Positions 14,700 through 20,274 of a stretch of 28,746 bases of DNA are shown in pieces (the first letter of the stretch is position 1; every line of letters starts with the position of its first letter). The notes under the pieces are model-generated. The model made no database searches, was not told the DNA's origin, and saw only the letters and a list, made by a program, of their open reading frames with translations. The translations under genes and the position numbers were made by a program. Source of the stretch: a virus. Location of the stretch: positions 1-28,746 of IMG/VR virus record IMGVR_UViG_3300034522_000066; one strand, written 5' to 3'.

Positions 14700-14935
14700 T
14701 GCTCCCCCTGTTTGCGCTGCTTGCGCTTGTCGATATAGACGAAGATGTCGAAGGCCAGGCGGCCAGTGATGACCAGCAGGCCGCCGATGCCGATCATGTC
14801 GTTGATGGTGAGTTGCGGGATGGTCATTTCAGGCAGGCTCTCAGCGGCGGCCACTGCCTTGGACCAGAGGCTCACCAGCGTCCCGCCACCGTAGGCGATG
14901 CACTGGCCTTTGAAGCGGTGGATCAGGTCGAACAT
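14696..14935 (-). CDS. Holin candidate
   Basis: A 79-residue protein with an amphipathic or weakly hydrophobic N-terminal half (RFKGQCIAYGGGTLVSLWSKAV), a clear membrane segment at about residues 47-69 (MIGIGGLLVITGRLAFDIFVYI) and a strongly basic tail (DKRKQRKQGEQ). These features and the overlapping endolysin gene indicate a holin that releases the lysin across the inner membrane. The ATG has no good ribosome site. It lies about 14 bases after a terminator T-tract, so its expression probably depends on antiterminated late transcription. Confidence 0.7.
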   Translation of the reverse strand: MFDLIHRFKGQCIAYGGGTLVSLWSKAVAAAESLPEMTIPQLTINDMIGIGGLLVITGRLAFDIFVYIDKRKQRKQGEQ

Positions 14936-14948
14936 AGAGGGGACGCCA

Positions 14949-14980
14949 TAAAAAAAGGCCCATCGGAGAGATGGGCCTTT
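14949..14980 (-). terminator. Leftward intrinsic terminator upstream of holin
   Basis: On the minus strand AAAGGCCCAT, a 7-base loop and ATGGGCCTTT continue into a run of seven T. No minus-strand gene ends here: the next gene to the right is divergent luxR. It therefore stops a leader transcript before the lysis genes, the arrangement used by Q-controlled late promoters. Confidence 0.85.
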
Positions 14981-15119
14981 GAAACAAATGACACGGGATG
15001 TAAACGGAAAACGTCTGAACAATGGGGGCGTGCTGCAAAATCACCACCATGACGAGAAAGGTACAGCCAAGTTCCCATCGTTTCAACACAAAAACAGATA
15101 TTTTATCTCCTGATGTGCG

Positions 15120-15141
15120 TTTTGTGATTCAGATCACTGTG
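15120..15141 (+). promoter_or_regulatory. CRP (cAMP receptor protein)-like binding site
   Basis: The stretch TGTGATTCAGATCAC matches the consensus TGTGA-N6-TCACA at nine of ten conserved positions and is near the E. coli ideal site. It lies about 180 bases upstream of luxR and could serve either luxR or the leftward late unit. CRP control of luxR is known from Vibrio fischeri; binding here is not shown. Confidence 0.5.
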
Positions 15142-15184
15142 ACATATCAACGTAAAAACCGAAATGTCACGCTCAAAAACGGCT

Positions 15185-15211
15185 TTGCCTGCTCTTGTCT
15201 GGTGCAGGCAA
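15185..15211. promoter_or_regulatory. Inverted repeat upstream of luxR, lux-box-like
   Basis: TTGCCTGC and GCAGGCAA form perfect 8-bp arms around 11 bases. The CTG and CAG triplets recall the lux box, but they are 13 bases apart rather than the usual 10. It may be an operator for the LuxR protein or for the stand-alone HTH protein, or only a leader hairpin. Confidence 0.35.
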
Positions 15212-15323
15212 CAAAACGCCTCTATCCTGCGCTGGCGTTGGGCTGGCGAGGAATGTCAAGCAACAACGCATCTTGGCACTGTCTAGGTGTCGCGACTCGA
15301 TTTTTGCCAGCGTGGAGCACGAC

Positions 15324-16055
15324 ATGGAATCAGGTCTGATTGAACGCCTCATGGCGCTCGACAACATAACGGAGCCGGAGGAGCTGACGGCGCACATTGA
15401 ACAAATCGTCCAGTTCCTGGGCTTCGACTATTTCCGGTTGGCCATCATCATCCCTGTCAGCCATGAGCGGCCCGAGATCCGCATTCTCAACAGTTGCCCA
15501 GAGGAGTGGATCGAGAGCTACAGCAGTGGCGGCATGATTGCGCGGGATCCCGTGGTGGCAGCAGCGCGGCGGCAGCTCACCCCCATCAGATGGGACAAGG
15601 TACGGGGAACAGAGGAGCAAATGGATGTGATGATCGAGGCGTCCAAATGTGGGTTGCGGTGCGGCGTCTCGTATCCGCTGCATGGCCCCCGTGGGGAGCA
15701 TGGCGTGCTCTCGTTCATCACTGAGCGCTACCTCGCGCCACTCTACATCGAGCGGGCGCCGACGCTGGCCATGGTCGTCCCTTCCGTGCTGGAGGCGGCG
15801 ATCAGGGTATGCAGGCCGAAGGGAGACGCTGGCTTGAAGGTCATCGAGGCGGATTGCCTGTTCTGGGCGAGCGCTGGCAAGACCACAGGCGAGATCAGCA
15901 TTATCCTCGGGATACCCGAGCGGACCGTCACCCATCACCTCAACTCGGCGACCCGCAAGCTGGGGGCCAACAATCGCTATAACGCCGTTGCGCGGGCCAT
16001 GGCGGGGGGTGAACTATCGTGGACGCTGGATAGGGTAACGGTCATCGACTACTAA
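15324..16055 (+). CDS. LuxR-type acyl-homoserine-lactone receptor (orphan)
   Basis: A 243-residue regulator. The ATG is seven bases after GGAG; earlier in-frame codons lack a ribosome site and homology. Residues 1-160 form the autoinducer-binding domain with all six invariant positions: W62, Y66, D75, P76, W90 and G114. Residues about 172-232 form the GerE-type HTH (TTGEISIILGIPERTVTHHL, then RKLGANNR). It should bind an AHL made by the host and then DNA. No luxI synthase is in the window, so it would eavesdrop. It is the only rightward gene in this half of the window and converges on a 55-codon gene. Phage-borne LuxR receptors are known from Aeromonas phages. Confidence 0.93.
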   Translation: MESGLIERLMALDNITEPEELTAHIEQIVQFLGFDYFRLAIIIPVSHERPEIRILNSCPEEWIESYSSGGMIARDPVVAAARRQLTPIRWDKVRGTEEQMDVMIEASKCGLRCGVSYPLHGPRGEHGVLSFITERYLAPLYIERAPTLAMVVPSVLEAAIRVCRPKGDAGLKVIEADCLFWASAGKTTGEISIILGIPERTVTHHLNSATRKLGANNRYNAVARAMAGGELSWTLDRVTVIDY

Positions 16056-16219
16056 TCCCCCAGATCCAGGAGGCGCTGGGCGGCCTCGGCAACCAACGGC
16101 ACATAGAGAGGCGGGAGGGCGGGCAGCAGGTCCGTCAGGCGCTGGGCCAGCTCGTTGTTGGTGAGATTGATTGGGGAATCAGGCGGGAGGCCGAGATCGG
16201 CGGCATCAATGATCGGCAT
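16052..16219 (-). CDS. 55-residue protein, tail-to-tail with luxR
   Basis: A short ORF with ATG seven bases after GGAG; its TAG overlaps the luxR stop by four bases on the opposite strand. The peptide starts MPIIDAADLGLPPDSPINL, continues with NNELAQRLTDLLPALPPLY, and ends in an amphipathic helix (LVAEAAQRLLDLGD). It is acidic, has no Cys and is Leu/Pro-rich. A terminator precedes it, so it may have its own promoter. I recognise no family. By place it could be a partner or target of quorum control, comparable in size to small phage antirepressors such as Qtip, but no similarity is visible. Confidence 0.55.
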   Translation of the reverse strand: MPIIDAADLGLPPDSPINLTNNELAQRLTDLLPALPPLYVPLVAEAAQRLLDLGD

Positions 16220-16263
16220 AACAACGCTCCAGGGATGGCCTAGTTTGATGATAGCCGGGTATC

Positions 16264-16285
16264 AAAAAGCCCGCTGATGCGGGCT
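16264..16285 (-). terminator. Intrinsic terminator ending the small-gene array
   Basis: On the minus strand AGCCCGC, an ATCA loop and GCGGGCT are followed by TTTTT. The TAG of the upstream gene lies inside the stem. It separates the long leftward array from the 55-codon gene next to luxR. Confidence 0.8.
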
Positions 16286-16544
16286 ATTCAATTCGGATGA
16301 TTTCGACGGGCTTGCCACGCAACCGGCGGGCCTCCTGGGCGGCCTCTTCGGCGCTCAGACCATCAACAAGGTAGTGGCCACCTCCCCGGCTCGGGGTTGT
16401 CTCGCCCAACTGCGCGACAGAATCGGCCAGCTCCAGCTGCACCCGTTCTGATACCCAGCCATGCTGGCGCGGATAGACCGCTATCCGGCAAGCGGGGGCC
16501 TCGGTGAGCGCCTTCTCTACAGTGTCAGTGAATACCTTCCCCAT
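16284..16544 (-). CDS. Hypothetical protein, last gene of the small-gene array
   Basis: An 86-residue protein with ATG after GAGGAAAAGGG, a variant of the shared leader. The middle part contains VYPRQHGWVSERVQLELADSV and GGGHYLVDGLSAEEAAQEARRLRGK. The second half reads like a short helix-strand domain (SAEEAAQEARRL, then VEIIRIE). It lacks membrane segments and cysteine clusters; a single Cys is present. It is the final gene before the terminator. Its job is unknown; the setting is that of accessory early genes, which often act against host functions. Confidence 0.6.
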   Translation of the reverse strand: MGKVFTDTVEKALTEAPACRIAVYPRQHGWVSERVQLELADSVAQLGETTPSRGGGHYLVDGLSAEEAAQEARRLRGKPVEIIRIE

Positions 16545-16559
16545 ACCCTTTTCCTCTAA

Positions 16560-16892
16560 CTAGCTCTTGCCATCTGGTGTGAGCGGCATTAACAACCCAC
16601 GCGCATAGCTCTGAGTCGGAATGATTGATGTTCTAAAACCACCCTCCTCCCGGGTCAGCTCTATAGATGACTGACCGTTGAGCGTGATTGGATTGTTTTT
16701 CTCTGTGAAAACAGGGAATGGCATGCCATTGAGCTTCGATTCATCTTCAACGATCTCCGCACCATAGATTCGCTCAACAGTGTGCACCGAGCCATCAGCC
16801 GGGTTGACGATCTCGTCCCCTTCTTTCAATGACGTTGCAGGGATATAGCCAATCCCAAGGCTGCTGCCGTATATGAAACGTATAAACGCCAT
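16560..16892 (-). CDS. Hypothetical 110-residue protein of the small-gene array
   Basis: It starts at an ATG preceded by AGAGGAAAAAAAT; farther upstream codons in the frame run into another gene. The N-terminal half has a hydrophobic start (MAFIRFIYGSSLGIGYIPA) and a strand-turn pattern, SLKEGDEIVNPADGSVHTVERIYG, resembling small beta-barrel or SH3/Hint-like folds, but without the catalytic Cys of Hint proteins. The C-terminal half is polar. It is the second gene from the end of the array, separated from its neighbours by the shared leader sequence. Function unknown. Confidence 0.6.
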   Translation of the reverse strand: MAFIRFIYGSSLGIGYIPATSLKEGDEIVNPADGSVHTVERIYGAEIVEDESKLNGMPFPVFTEKNNPITLNGQSSIELTREEGGFRTSIIPTQSYARGLLMPLTPDGKS

Positions 16893-16895
16893 ATT

Positions 16896-16911
16896 TTTTT
16901 CCTCTGACTTA
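16896..16911 (-). repeat. Array junction repeat, copy 1
   Basis: TAAGTCAGAGGAAAAA on the minus strand: stop codon of the upstream gene, ribosome site and A-run in one 16-base unit. It is identical at 17449-17464 and 18853-18868. Close variants precede most genes between 16.5 and 18.7 kb. Confidence 0.8.
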
Positions 16912-17214
16912 TGGTGTGGCTGTTTGGCCAAGCACATGCTCGACGATGTAGCGCTTGTGGGGCGACACATCCAAGTACCTGAGCGCCTGCCGGAGAGCCT
17001 GTTCGATGCCATGAACGCGACCAGCGAGGTAGCCGTCTGCATAGTCGTTGTCGTCGCGCTGCCCGTAACCCTCCAACTTGATGTTCGCTCTAGCCTCAAG
17101 CAGTCCCTGAACAAGGCAGTCCGCGGTGGATGGCTCACCCGGCGTCTCGGCCGGCATTAACGCCCAGTACGCCTCATCAACATCTGACCCTGCCCACTCT
17201 TCATCGTTAGACAT
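16909..17214 (-). CDS. Hypothetical acidic protein of the small-gene array
   Basis: A 101-residue protein; the ATG follows TAAGGGAAAAAAACGCG, a variant of the shared leader. The N-terminal 35 residues are strongly acidic (MSNDEEWAGSDVDEAYW). The rest is helical: GDYADGYLAG-like spacing (DDNDYADGYLAGRVHGIEQA) and LRQALRYLDVSPHKRYIVEHVLG. No cysteine pairs or membrane segments. Acidic small phage proteins can mimic DNA and block nucleases, but the charge is only at one end, so that idea is weak. Function unknown. Confidence 0.6.
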   Translation of the reverse strand: MSNDEEWAGSDVDEAYWALMPAETPGEPSTADCLVQGLLEARANIKLEGYGQRDDNDYADGYLAGRVHGIEQALRQALRYLDVSPHKRYIVEHVLGQTATP

Positions 17215-17228
17215 CGCGTTTTTTTCCC

Positions 17229-17444
17229 TTAGCAATTCCAGTTAGGCCGAGCGCCAAGAAGTCTCGTCGCGCCTGCCTTTGCGGCGGCCAGTGTCTTGTA
17301 GCTTCGGGGCAGCTCTACAACGGCCCTCCCTCGGCGGTTGAAGCCACAATCCAAGGTGAAGCGACGCCGATATGATGGGTTGTACTCAATCCAAATCGCC
17401 GTCGAATCACTGATTGTGGCCTCTGCAACAACGTTGTTCGCCAT
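17229..17444 (-). CDS. Hypothetical basic protein of the small-gene array
   Basis: A 71-residue protein from an ATG after AGAGGAAAAACGGC. Beta-rich start (NNVVAEATISDSTAIWIEY), then YRRRFTLDCGFNRRGRAVVELP, then a short helix (LAAAKAGATRLLG) and the ending ARPNWNC. It is basic and small enough to bind nucleic acid, but no known motif is visible. It is joined to both neighbours by the repeated leader, with the exact 16-base repeat on its upstream side. Function unknown. Confidence 0.55.
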   Translation of the reverse strand: MANNVVAEATISDSTAIWIEYNPSYRRRFTLDCGFNRRGRAVVELPRSYKTLAAAKAGATRLLGARPNWNC

Positions 17445-17448
17445 GCCG

Positions 17449-17464
17449 TTTTTCCTCTGACTTA
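17449..17464 (-). repeat. Array junction repeat, copy 2
   Basis: TAAGTCAGAGGAAAAA on the minus strand, identical to copies 1 and 3. The identity with copy 3 extends upstream into the coding end of the preceding gene (GCGGCC before TAA), as expected from recombination at the junction. Confidence 0.8.
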
Positions 17465-17653
17465 GGCCGCAGGGGCCAGGGCTTCCACTTCATCGATCCA
17501 GTCATCCCCACCAGGGAAGGTCCAGACCTTGCCGCGCTTGATGATGTCAACCTGCCCGCCGTGGATCGGGTCAGTGTATTCGCCGGGGTTCTCGGCGGCT
17601 GTAAGGTAGTCAGCGGCCCACTGCTGGGCATCCTTCTTCGTTGCAAAAGCCAT
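17462..17653 (-). CDS. Hypothetical 63-residue protein of the small-gene array
   Basis: The ATG follows TAAGGGAAAAACG, so the upstream gene's TAA again forms part of the ribosome site. The short protein has an N-terminal helix (FATKKDAQQWAADYLTAA), a turn with PGEYTDPIHGG and two strands (QVDIIKRGKVWTFPG), ending acidic (DDWIDEVEAL). The compact helix-strand-strand layout suggests an independent domain. An extended start 21 codons upstream lies in the neighbouring gene and is not used. Function unknown. Confidence 0.55.
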   Translation of the reverse strand: MAFATKKDAQQWAADYLTAAENPGEYTDPIHGGQVDIIKRGKVWTFPGGDDWIDEVEALAPAA

Positions 17654-17663
17654 CGTTTTTCCC

Positions 17664-17972
17664 TTAACCTGCTGCGGCCATAGAGGGGTATTTCGCCTCA
17701 TAGGCATTATCCCCATAAGCTTCCCATGAGTACGTCACCGGAAACGCCCCACGAGTACCTTCCTCTACGAAGTGGTAAAGGCAGGAGCATTCACCGGTTG
17801 AATCCGGTGTGACCTTCGCCCAGCGATGCTCAGGGACACCCAGGGGCCACTCATAGCCCTCGGCCCGCACCGCCTTCATGAAGTCGTGCATATCGTGATG
17901 GCCGCGAGACATGACGATGTATTCATCGCCCCCAACGTTCTGAATATCGAGCGGATATACCTTCTTGCTCAT
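17664..17972 (-). CDS. Hypothetical 102-residue protein of the small-gene array
   Basis: ATG after AGAGGAAAAAACAGACC. The sequence opens with short strands (KKVYPLDIQNVGGDEYIVMSRG), a His-rich segment (HHDMHDFMKAVRAEGYEWP), a CSC pair near residue 62 and aromatic-rich repeats near the end (VTYSWEAYGDNAYEAKYP). The His and Cys residues might bind metal but do not form a recognised finger. The Ala-rich end is similar to those of its neighbours, as if the genes had exchanged 3' ends. Function unknown. Confidence 0.6.
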   Translation of the reverse strand: MSKKVYPLDIQNVGGDEYIVMSRGHHDMHDFMKAVRAEGYEWPLGVPEHRWAKVTPDSTGECSCLYHFVEEGTRGAFPVTYSWEAYGDNAYEAKYPSMAAAG

Positions 17973-17990
17973 GGTCTGTTTTTTCCTCTA

Positions 17991-18266
17991 TCAACGTTGC
18001 CCAGCCTGCTGGCCAGCCTTTCTGGCTGCCCGCCCAGCCCATAACCCTTCGTCAAACTCGTCAACTTCGGTGTTGATGGGGTCATAGGGATTATCGAAAT
18101 TCAGACCATTAGAGCCGACGATATAACCCAGCTCGTAGGCCGTCTTGTATCTGATCTCCTTGCCATCCCCGAGCTTGATGGTATAGATGACCTCTTCCTC
18201 AAACAGGCCGGTACCGGCATCTTTGGATAATCCTGGAGAAACCCGGATCAGCACCCGCTTTTCCAT
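17991..18266 (-). CDS. Hypothetical 91-residue protein of the small-gene array
   Basis: ATG after GAGGAAAAACGGACT. The N-terminal two thirds are beta-rich (EKRVLIRVSPGLS, EEVIYTIKLGDGKEIRYKT) followed by YELGYIVGSNG and an acidic loop. The C-terminal end is a basic Ala/Gly/Arg/Gln helix (GRAARKAGQQAGQR). The polarity, acidic middle and basic end, is unusual for such a short protein. No membrane segment, no Cys. Function unknown. Confidence 0.6.
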   Translation of the reverse strand: MEKRVLIRVSPGLSKDAGTGLFEEEVIYTIKLGDGKEIRYKTAYELGYIVGSNGLNFDNPYDPINTEVDEFDEGLWAGRAARKAGQQAGQR

Positions 18267-18326
18267 AGTCCGTTTTTCCTCGATCAGTGGGGGCAGTAGG
18301 ACTTCGCTACTTTATCGGCCAGGGCT

Positions 18327-18620
18327 TCAGGACTTGCTGCGCTTTGCGGCCAAAAAATGAATCGACTCTTGTGCAGCCAGAGCCGCATTTGCCAAATCAT
18401 GCAGCGGGTCGTCATCCGGCATATCCTGCCCATGGAACTCCCAATCGCACCTTGTGCATTCAACCCCGCATCGGCCATCAGACTGAAAGTTGTTCGAGAT
18501 TACTTTTTTTGTAAGTTTACCTGCGGAACTGACCGAGAATTTTACCGTCGCATCTAGGTCTGCCCATGCATTAATTGGAGAGCCGCACTCAGGGCATTTA
18601 TATTCGATTTTATTTGACAC
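18327..18620 (-). CDS. Zinc-ribbon protein of the small-gene array, GTG start
   Basis: A 97-residue protein. No ATG is available, and a GTG lies eight bases or fewer after TTAGAGGAAAAAA, so GTG is the start. Two cysteine pairs (YKCPECGSPI at residues 8-14 and VECTRCDWEF near 54-57) form a split zinc ribbon around a beta-rich insert (TVKFSVSSAGKLTKKVI). Similar small zinc ribbons are common in phage early regions and bind nucleic acid or protein partners. The C-terminus is an Ala-rich helix ending KRSKS. Specific function unknown. Confidence 0.65.
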   Translation of the reverse strand: MSNKIEYKCPECGSPINAWADLDATVKFSVSSAGKLTKKVISNNFQSDGRCGVECTRCDWEFHGQDMPDDDPLHDLANAALAAQESIHFLAAKRSKS

Positions 18621-18631
18621 GATTTTTTCCT

Positions 18632-18850
18632 CTAACTTTTCTGCTCTGGAGCTGGCACCTTTTCAAAGGTAACGCCGTCAGCAGTGAGATCATCCAATGA
18701 GTGCTCGCACGGTTCACCTGGCTCATACTCTTCTGTCAGCACAGGCTCAAAATCATCATTCAGGTGAACAGGCAAAACGCTACCCTTCTCGAAGTAAGTC
18801 CCATTCGGTTCAATGATTTTCACCCAACATGCAATCGCTTTCTGTTCCAT
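18632..18850 (-). CDS. Hypothetical acidic protein of the small-gene array
   Basis: A 72-residue protein from an ATG after the exact shared leader (AGAGGAAAAATC). Residues 3-30 are strand-rich (QKAIACWVKIIEPNGTYFEKGSVLPV). The remainder is acidic (EPVLTEEYEPGEPCEHSLDDLT) with a short end. Single cysteines are at about 8 and 54. The overall charge is strongly negative, so DNA mimicry or protein-binding anti-host roles are possible but unproven. Function unknown. Confidence 0.55.
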   Translation of the reverse strand: MEQKAIACWVKIIEPNGTYFEKGSVLPVHLNDDFEPVLTEEYEPGEPCEHSLDDLTADGVTFEKVPAPEQKS

Positions 18851-18852
18851 GA

Positions 18853-18868
18853 TTTTTCCTCTGACTTA
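18853..18868 (-). repeat. Array junction repeat, copy 3
   Basis: Third identical TAAGTCAGAGGAAAAA unit on the minus strand. It contains the TAA of the 178-residue gene and the ribosome site of the 72-residue gene. Confidence 0.8.
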
Positions 18869-19402
18869 GGCCGCGGCGGCCGGAGTGTTCTTGGTGTACT
18901 CGCGCAGACCATCACGGACGGCCTGAATGATGCGGCACAGGTAGGTGTAATCAGGGTTATCTACCATCGGCAAGTCGTACCACCACTCATCGCCCACGAC
19001 AGCAGTCATCAGGTCTGGATTGCTGCAATATGAATTGGTGATTTCAACCCCCTCGGCATCACCCCATAACTCACGGGCACGTTCTTTATCAAACTCACCC
19101 CACTTGCGGCGCTGGATGATATGACCCCTGACATAGTTGGTCAGCGCCTCCCCCTCAGCCATCACTTCCTGACGGATTGAACTCAGGTTCTTGGCCAAGT
19201 AATGGTCATCACAGGAGATAAAGAACGCCTCCACACTGCGGCCACCCATTGCGCCCCATGCCGCCGTCCAGCTTTCGTCAAAGCACTTGATGGTGATGCT
19301 TCCACGGCCTGGCTCGTGGTTTTCCAGGTAAACGGTGATCGGGTCGAGATTTTCAAGCTCGGTCAGAGCCAGCCTGGTTGTTTGAGACACTGCAACTTTC
19401 AT
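18866..19402 (-). CDS. Hypothetical 178-residue protein, largest of the array
   Basis: ATG with an upstream GAGGATATAACGCG site that is only distantly like the shared leader, so this is probably the first gene of the repeat-linked series. The sequence is mixed alpha/beta with an early strand pair (ITVYLENHEPGRGSITIKCF), a hydrophobic patch (EAFFISCDDHYLAKNL), a central basic helix (YVRGHIIQRRKWGEFDKERAREL) and an aromatic region (VGDEWWYDLPMVDNPDYTYLC). It ends in an Ala-rich tail. It resembles no family I can name. The longer size and lone cysteines suggest a stand-alone globular protein. Confidence 0.6.
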   Translation of the reverse strand: MKVAVSQTTRLALTELENLDPITVYLENHEPGRGSITIKCFDESWTAAWGAMGGRSVEAFFISCDDHYLAKNLSSIRQEVMAEGEALTNYVRGHIIQRRKWGEFDKERARELWGDAEGVEITNSYCSNPDLMTAVVGDEWWYDLPMVDNPDYTYLCRIIQAVRDGLREYTKNTPAAAA

Positions 19403-19509
19403 CGCGTTATATCCTCGTTTTTGGTCTAATCAACGCGCAGGCGGTTAACTCGTTCCGCCTGCTGGGGCTGGGTGGGTTCGTTGGTAGCGGCCACCCGGTC
19501 CCGTTCACT

Positions 19510-20172
19510 TCAAACTACTCGCCTTATCAGATCACCCAGGCGCACCGGGTCGGTATCACACAGGGTCTTGATTGCCTTGATGCTGGTCATGCCCAGGATC
19601 TCCCCGATATGCCGCTCATCAATGCCTTGGCGCTTCAACTTCACAGCCAAGGTGCGGCGGCCAGATTGAGAGGTTGCCCCTTCAATCCCTGCCTGAGCAA
19701 ACAGGCGGCTTATCAGGGCCGTCAACTGGTCAGCCCGATAGCTCACCCGCCCGCTTCGCTCTACTCTCGTCAGCTTCAATGGCTGACCTGTACGGCCAGA
19801 CACAAACAGAGCACTGCTTGGGTCAAGGCCGCGATAAGCCGTCAGCTTGCCGGTGATGCCGTGCCCACGCTGGAGTCGGTCGGCAAGGTGCTCATCCACC
19901 GCCTTGATCAACTTCTGATTCACCCAGCACAGCGGGCGGGTGCGGCCATTGAAAGCAATCTCGGCCCTCACCACCGTCGCGGCCAGCGGCTCACCAGCCG
20001 GTGAGAGGTAGTCACTGACCAGCAGCTGCGATAACTCGGCTGGCTTCATACCCGTGCCAAAGAAGCAGAGGAGCAGGGCCGCGTCACGGGATCCATTCTC
20101 CTTGCTCGATGCCCGAGCGACCGCTACGGCGTGGGCCAGCTGGGCATCCTCTACAACTATCGCCTTCGGCAT
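19510..20172 (-). CDS. Degenerate tyrosine-recombinase-like protein
   Basis: A 220-residue protein with the outline of a tyrosine recombinase catalytic domain: FFGTGMKPAELSQLLVSDY (box I), a central beta region, SGRRTLAVKLKRQGIDERHIGEILGM (box II) and a C-terminal helix. The conserved Arg of box I is Lys43, the box II His is Ser-like, the LGH His is Met195, and no Tyr is found where the nucleophile should be (TLCDTDP). Only one box II Arg remains. It should therefore be unable to recombine DNA and may act as a DNA-binding regulator or accessory factor. The ATG has only a weak GGGA site. A terminator lies upstream. Confidence 0.6.
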   Translation of the reverse strand: MPKAIVVEDAQLAHAVAVARASSKENGSRDAALLLCFFGTGMKPAELSQLLVSDYLSPAGEPLAATVVRAEIAFNGRTRPLCWVNQKLIKAVDEHLADRLQRGHGITGKLTAYRGLDPSSALFVSGRTGQPLKLTRVERSGRVSYRADQLTALISRLFAQAGIEGATSQSGRRTLAVKLKRQGIDERHIGEILGMTSIKAIKTLCDTDPVRLGDLIRRVV

Positions 20173-20217
20173 CTATGTTTAATCCCGAAATGAATCACTA
20201 GACATAGAGACTATATC

Positions 20218-20243
20218 AAAAAGAGGGGGCCATCAAGGCCCCT
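20218..20243 (-). terminator. Intrinsic terminator downstream of the zinc-binding gene
   Basis: On the minus strand GGGGCC, a TTGAT loop and GGCCCC are followed by CTC and TTTTT. It closes the methyltransferase-containing group and implies a separate promoter for the recombinase-like gene and array; TTGATA on the minus strand just after it might be a -35. Confidence 0.65.
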
Positions 20244-20274
20244 GTCTCAATTATGTCCTGATGTTCACGGAAAG

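Larger units (their letters stand above)
14936..15323. promoter_or_regulatory. Divergent control region between lysis operon and luxR
   Basis: A 388-bp gap containing no convincing gene. From left to right it holds a leftward terminator, an AT-rich stretch with a possible leftward -10 (TAAAAT on minus, 15100-15105), a CRP-like box, and two inverted repeats: GTGACAT/ATGTCAC at 15139-15170 and TTGCCTGC/GCAGGCAA at 15185-15211. The late promoter for lysis genes and the luxR promoter should both lie here. I see no textbook -35/-10 pair for either. Confidence 0.55.

Noticed and set aside
15195-15323. Longer luxR start at 15195
   Set aside because: The extra 43 codons lack a ribosome site and family similarity, and would cover the leader dyad; the ATG at 15324 has GGAG at proper distance.
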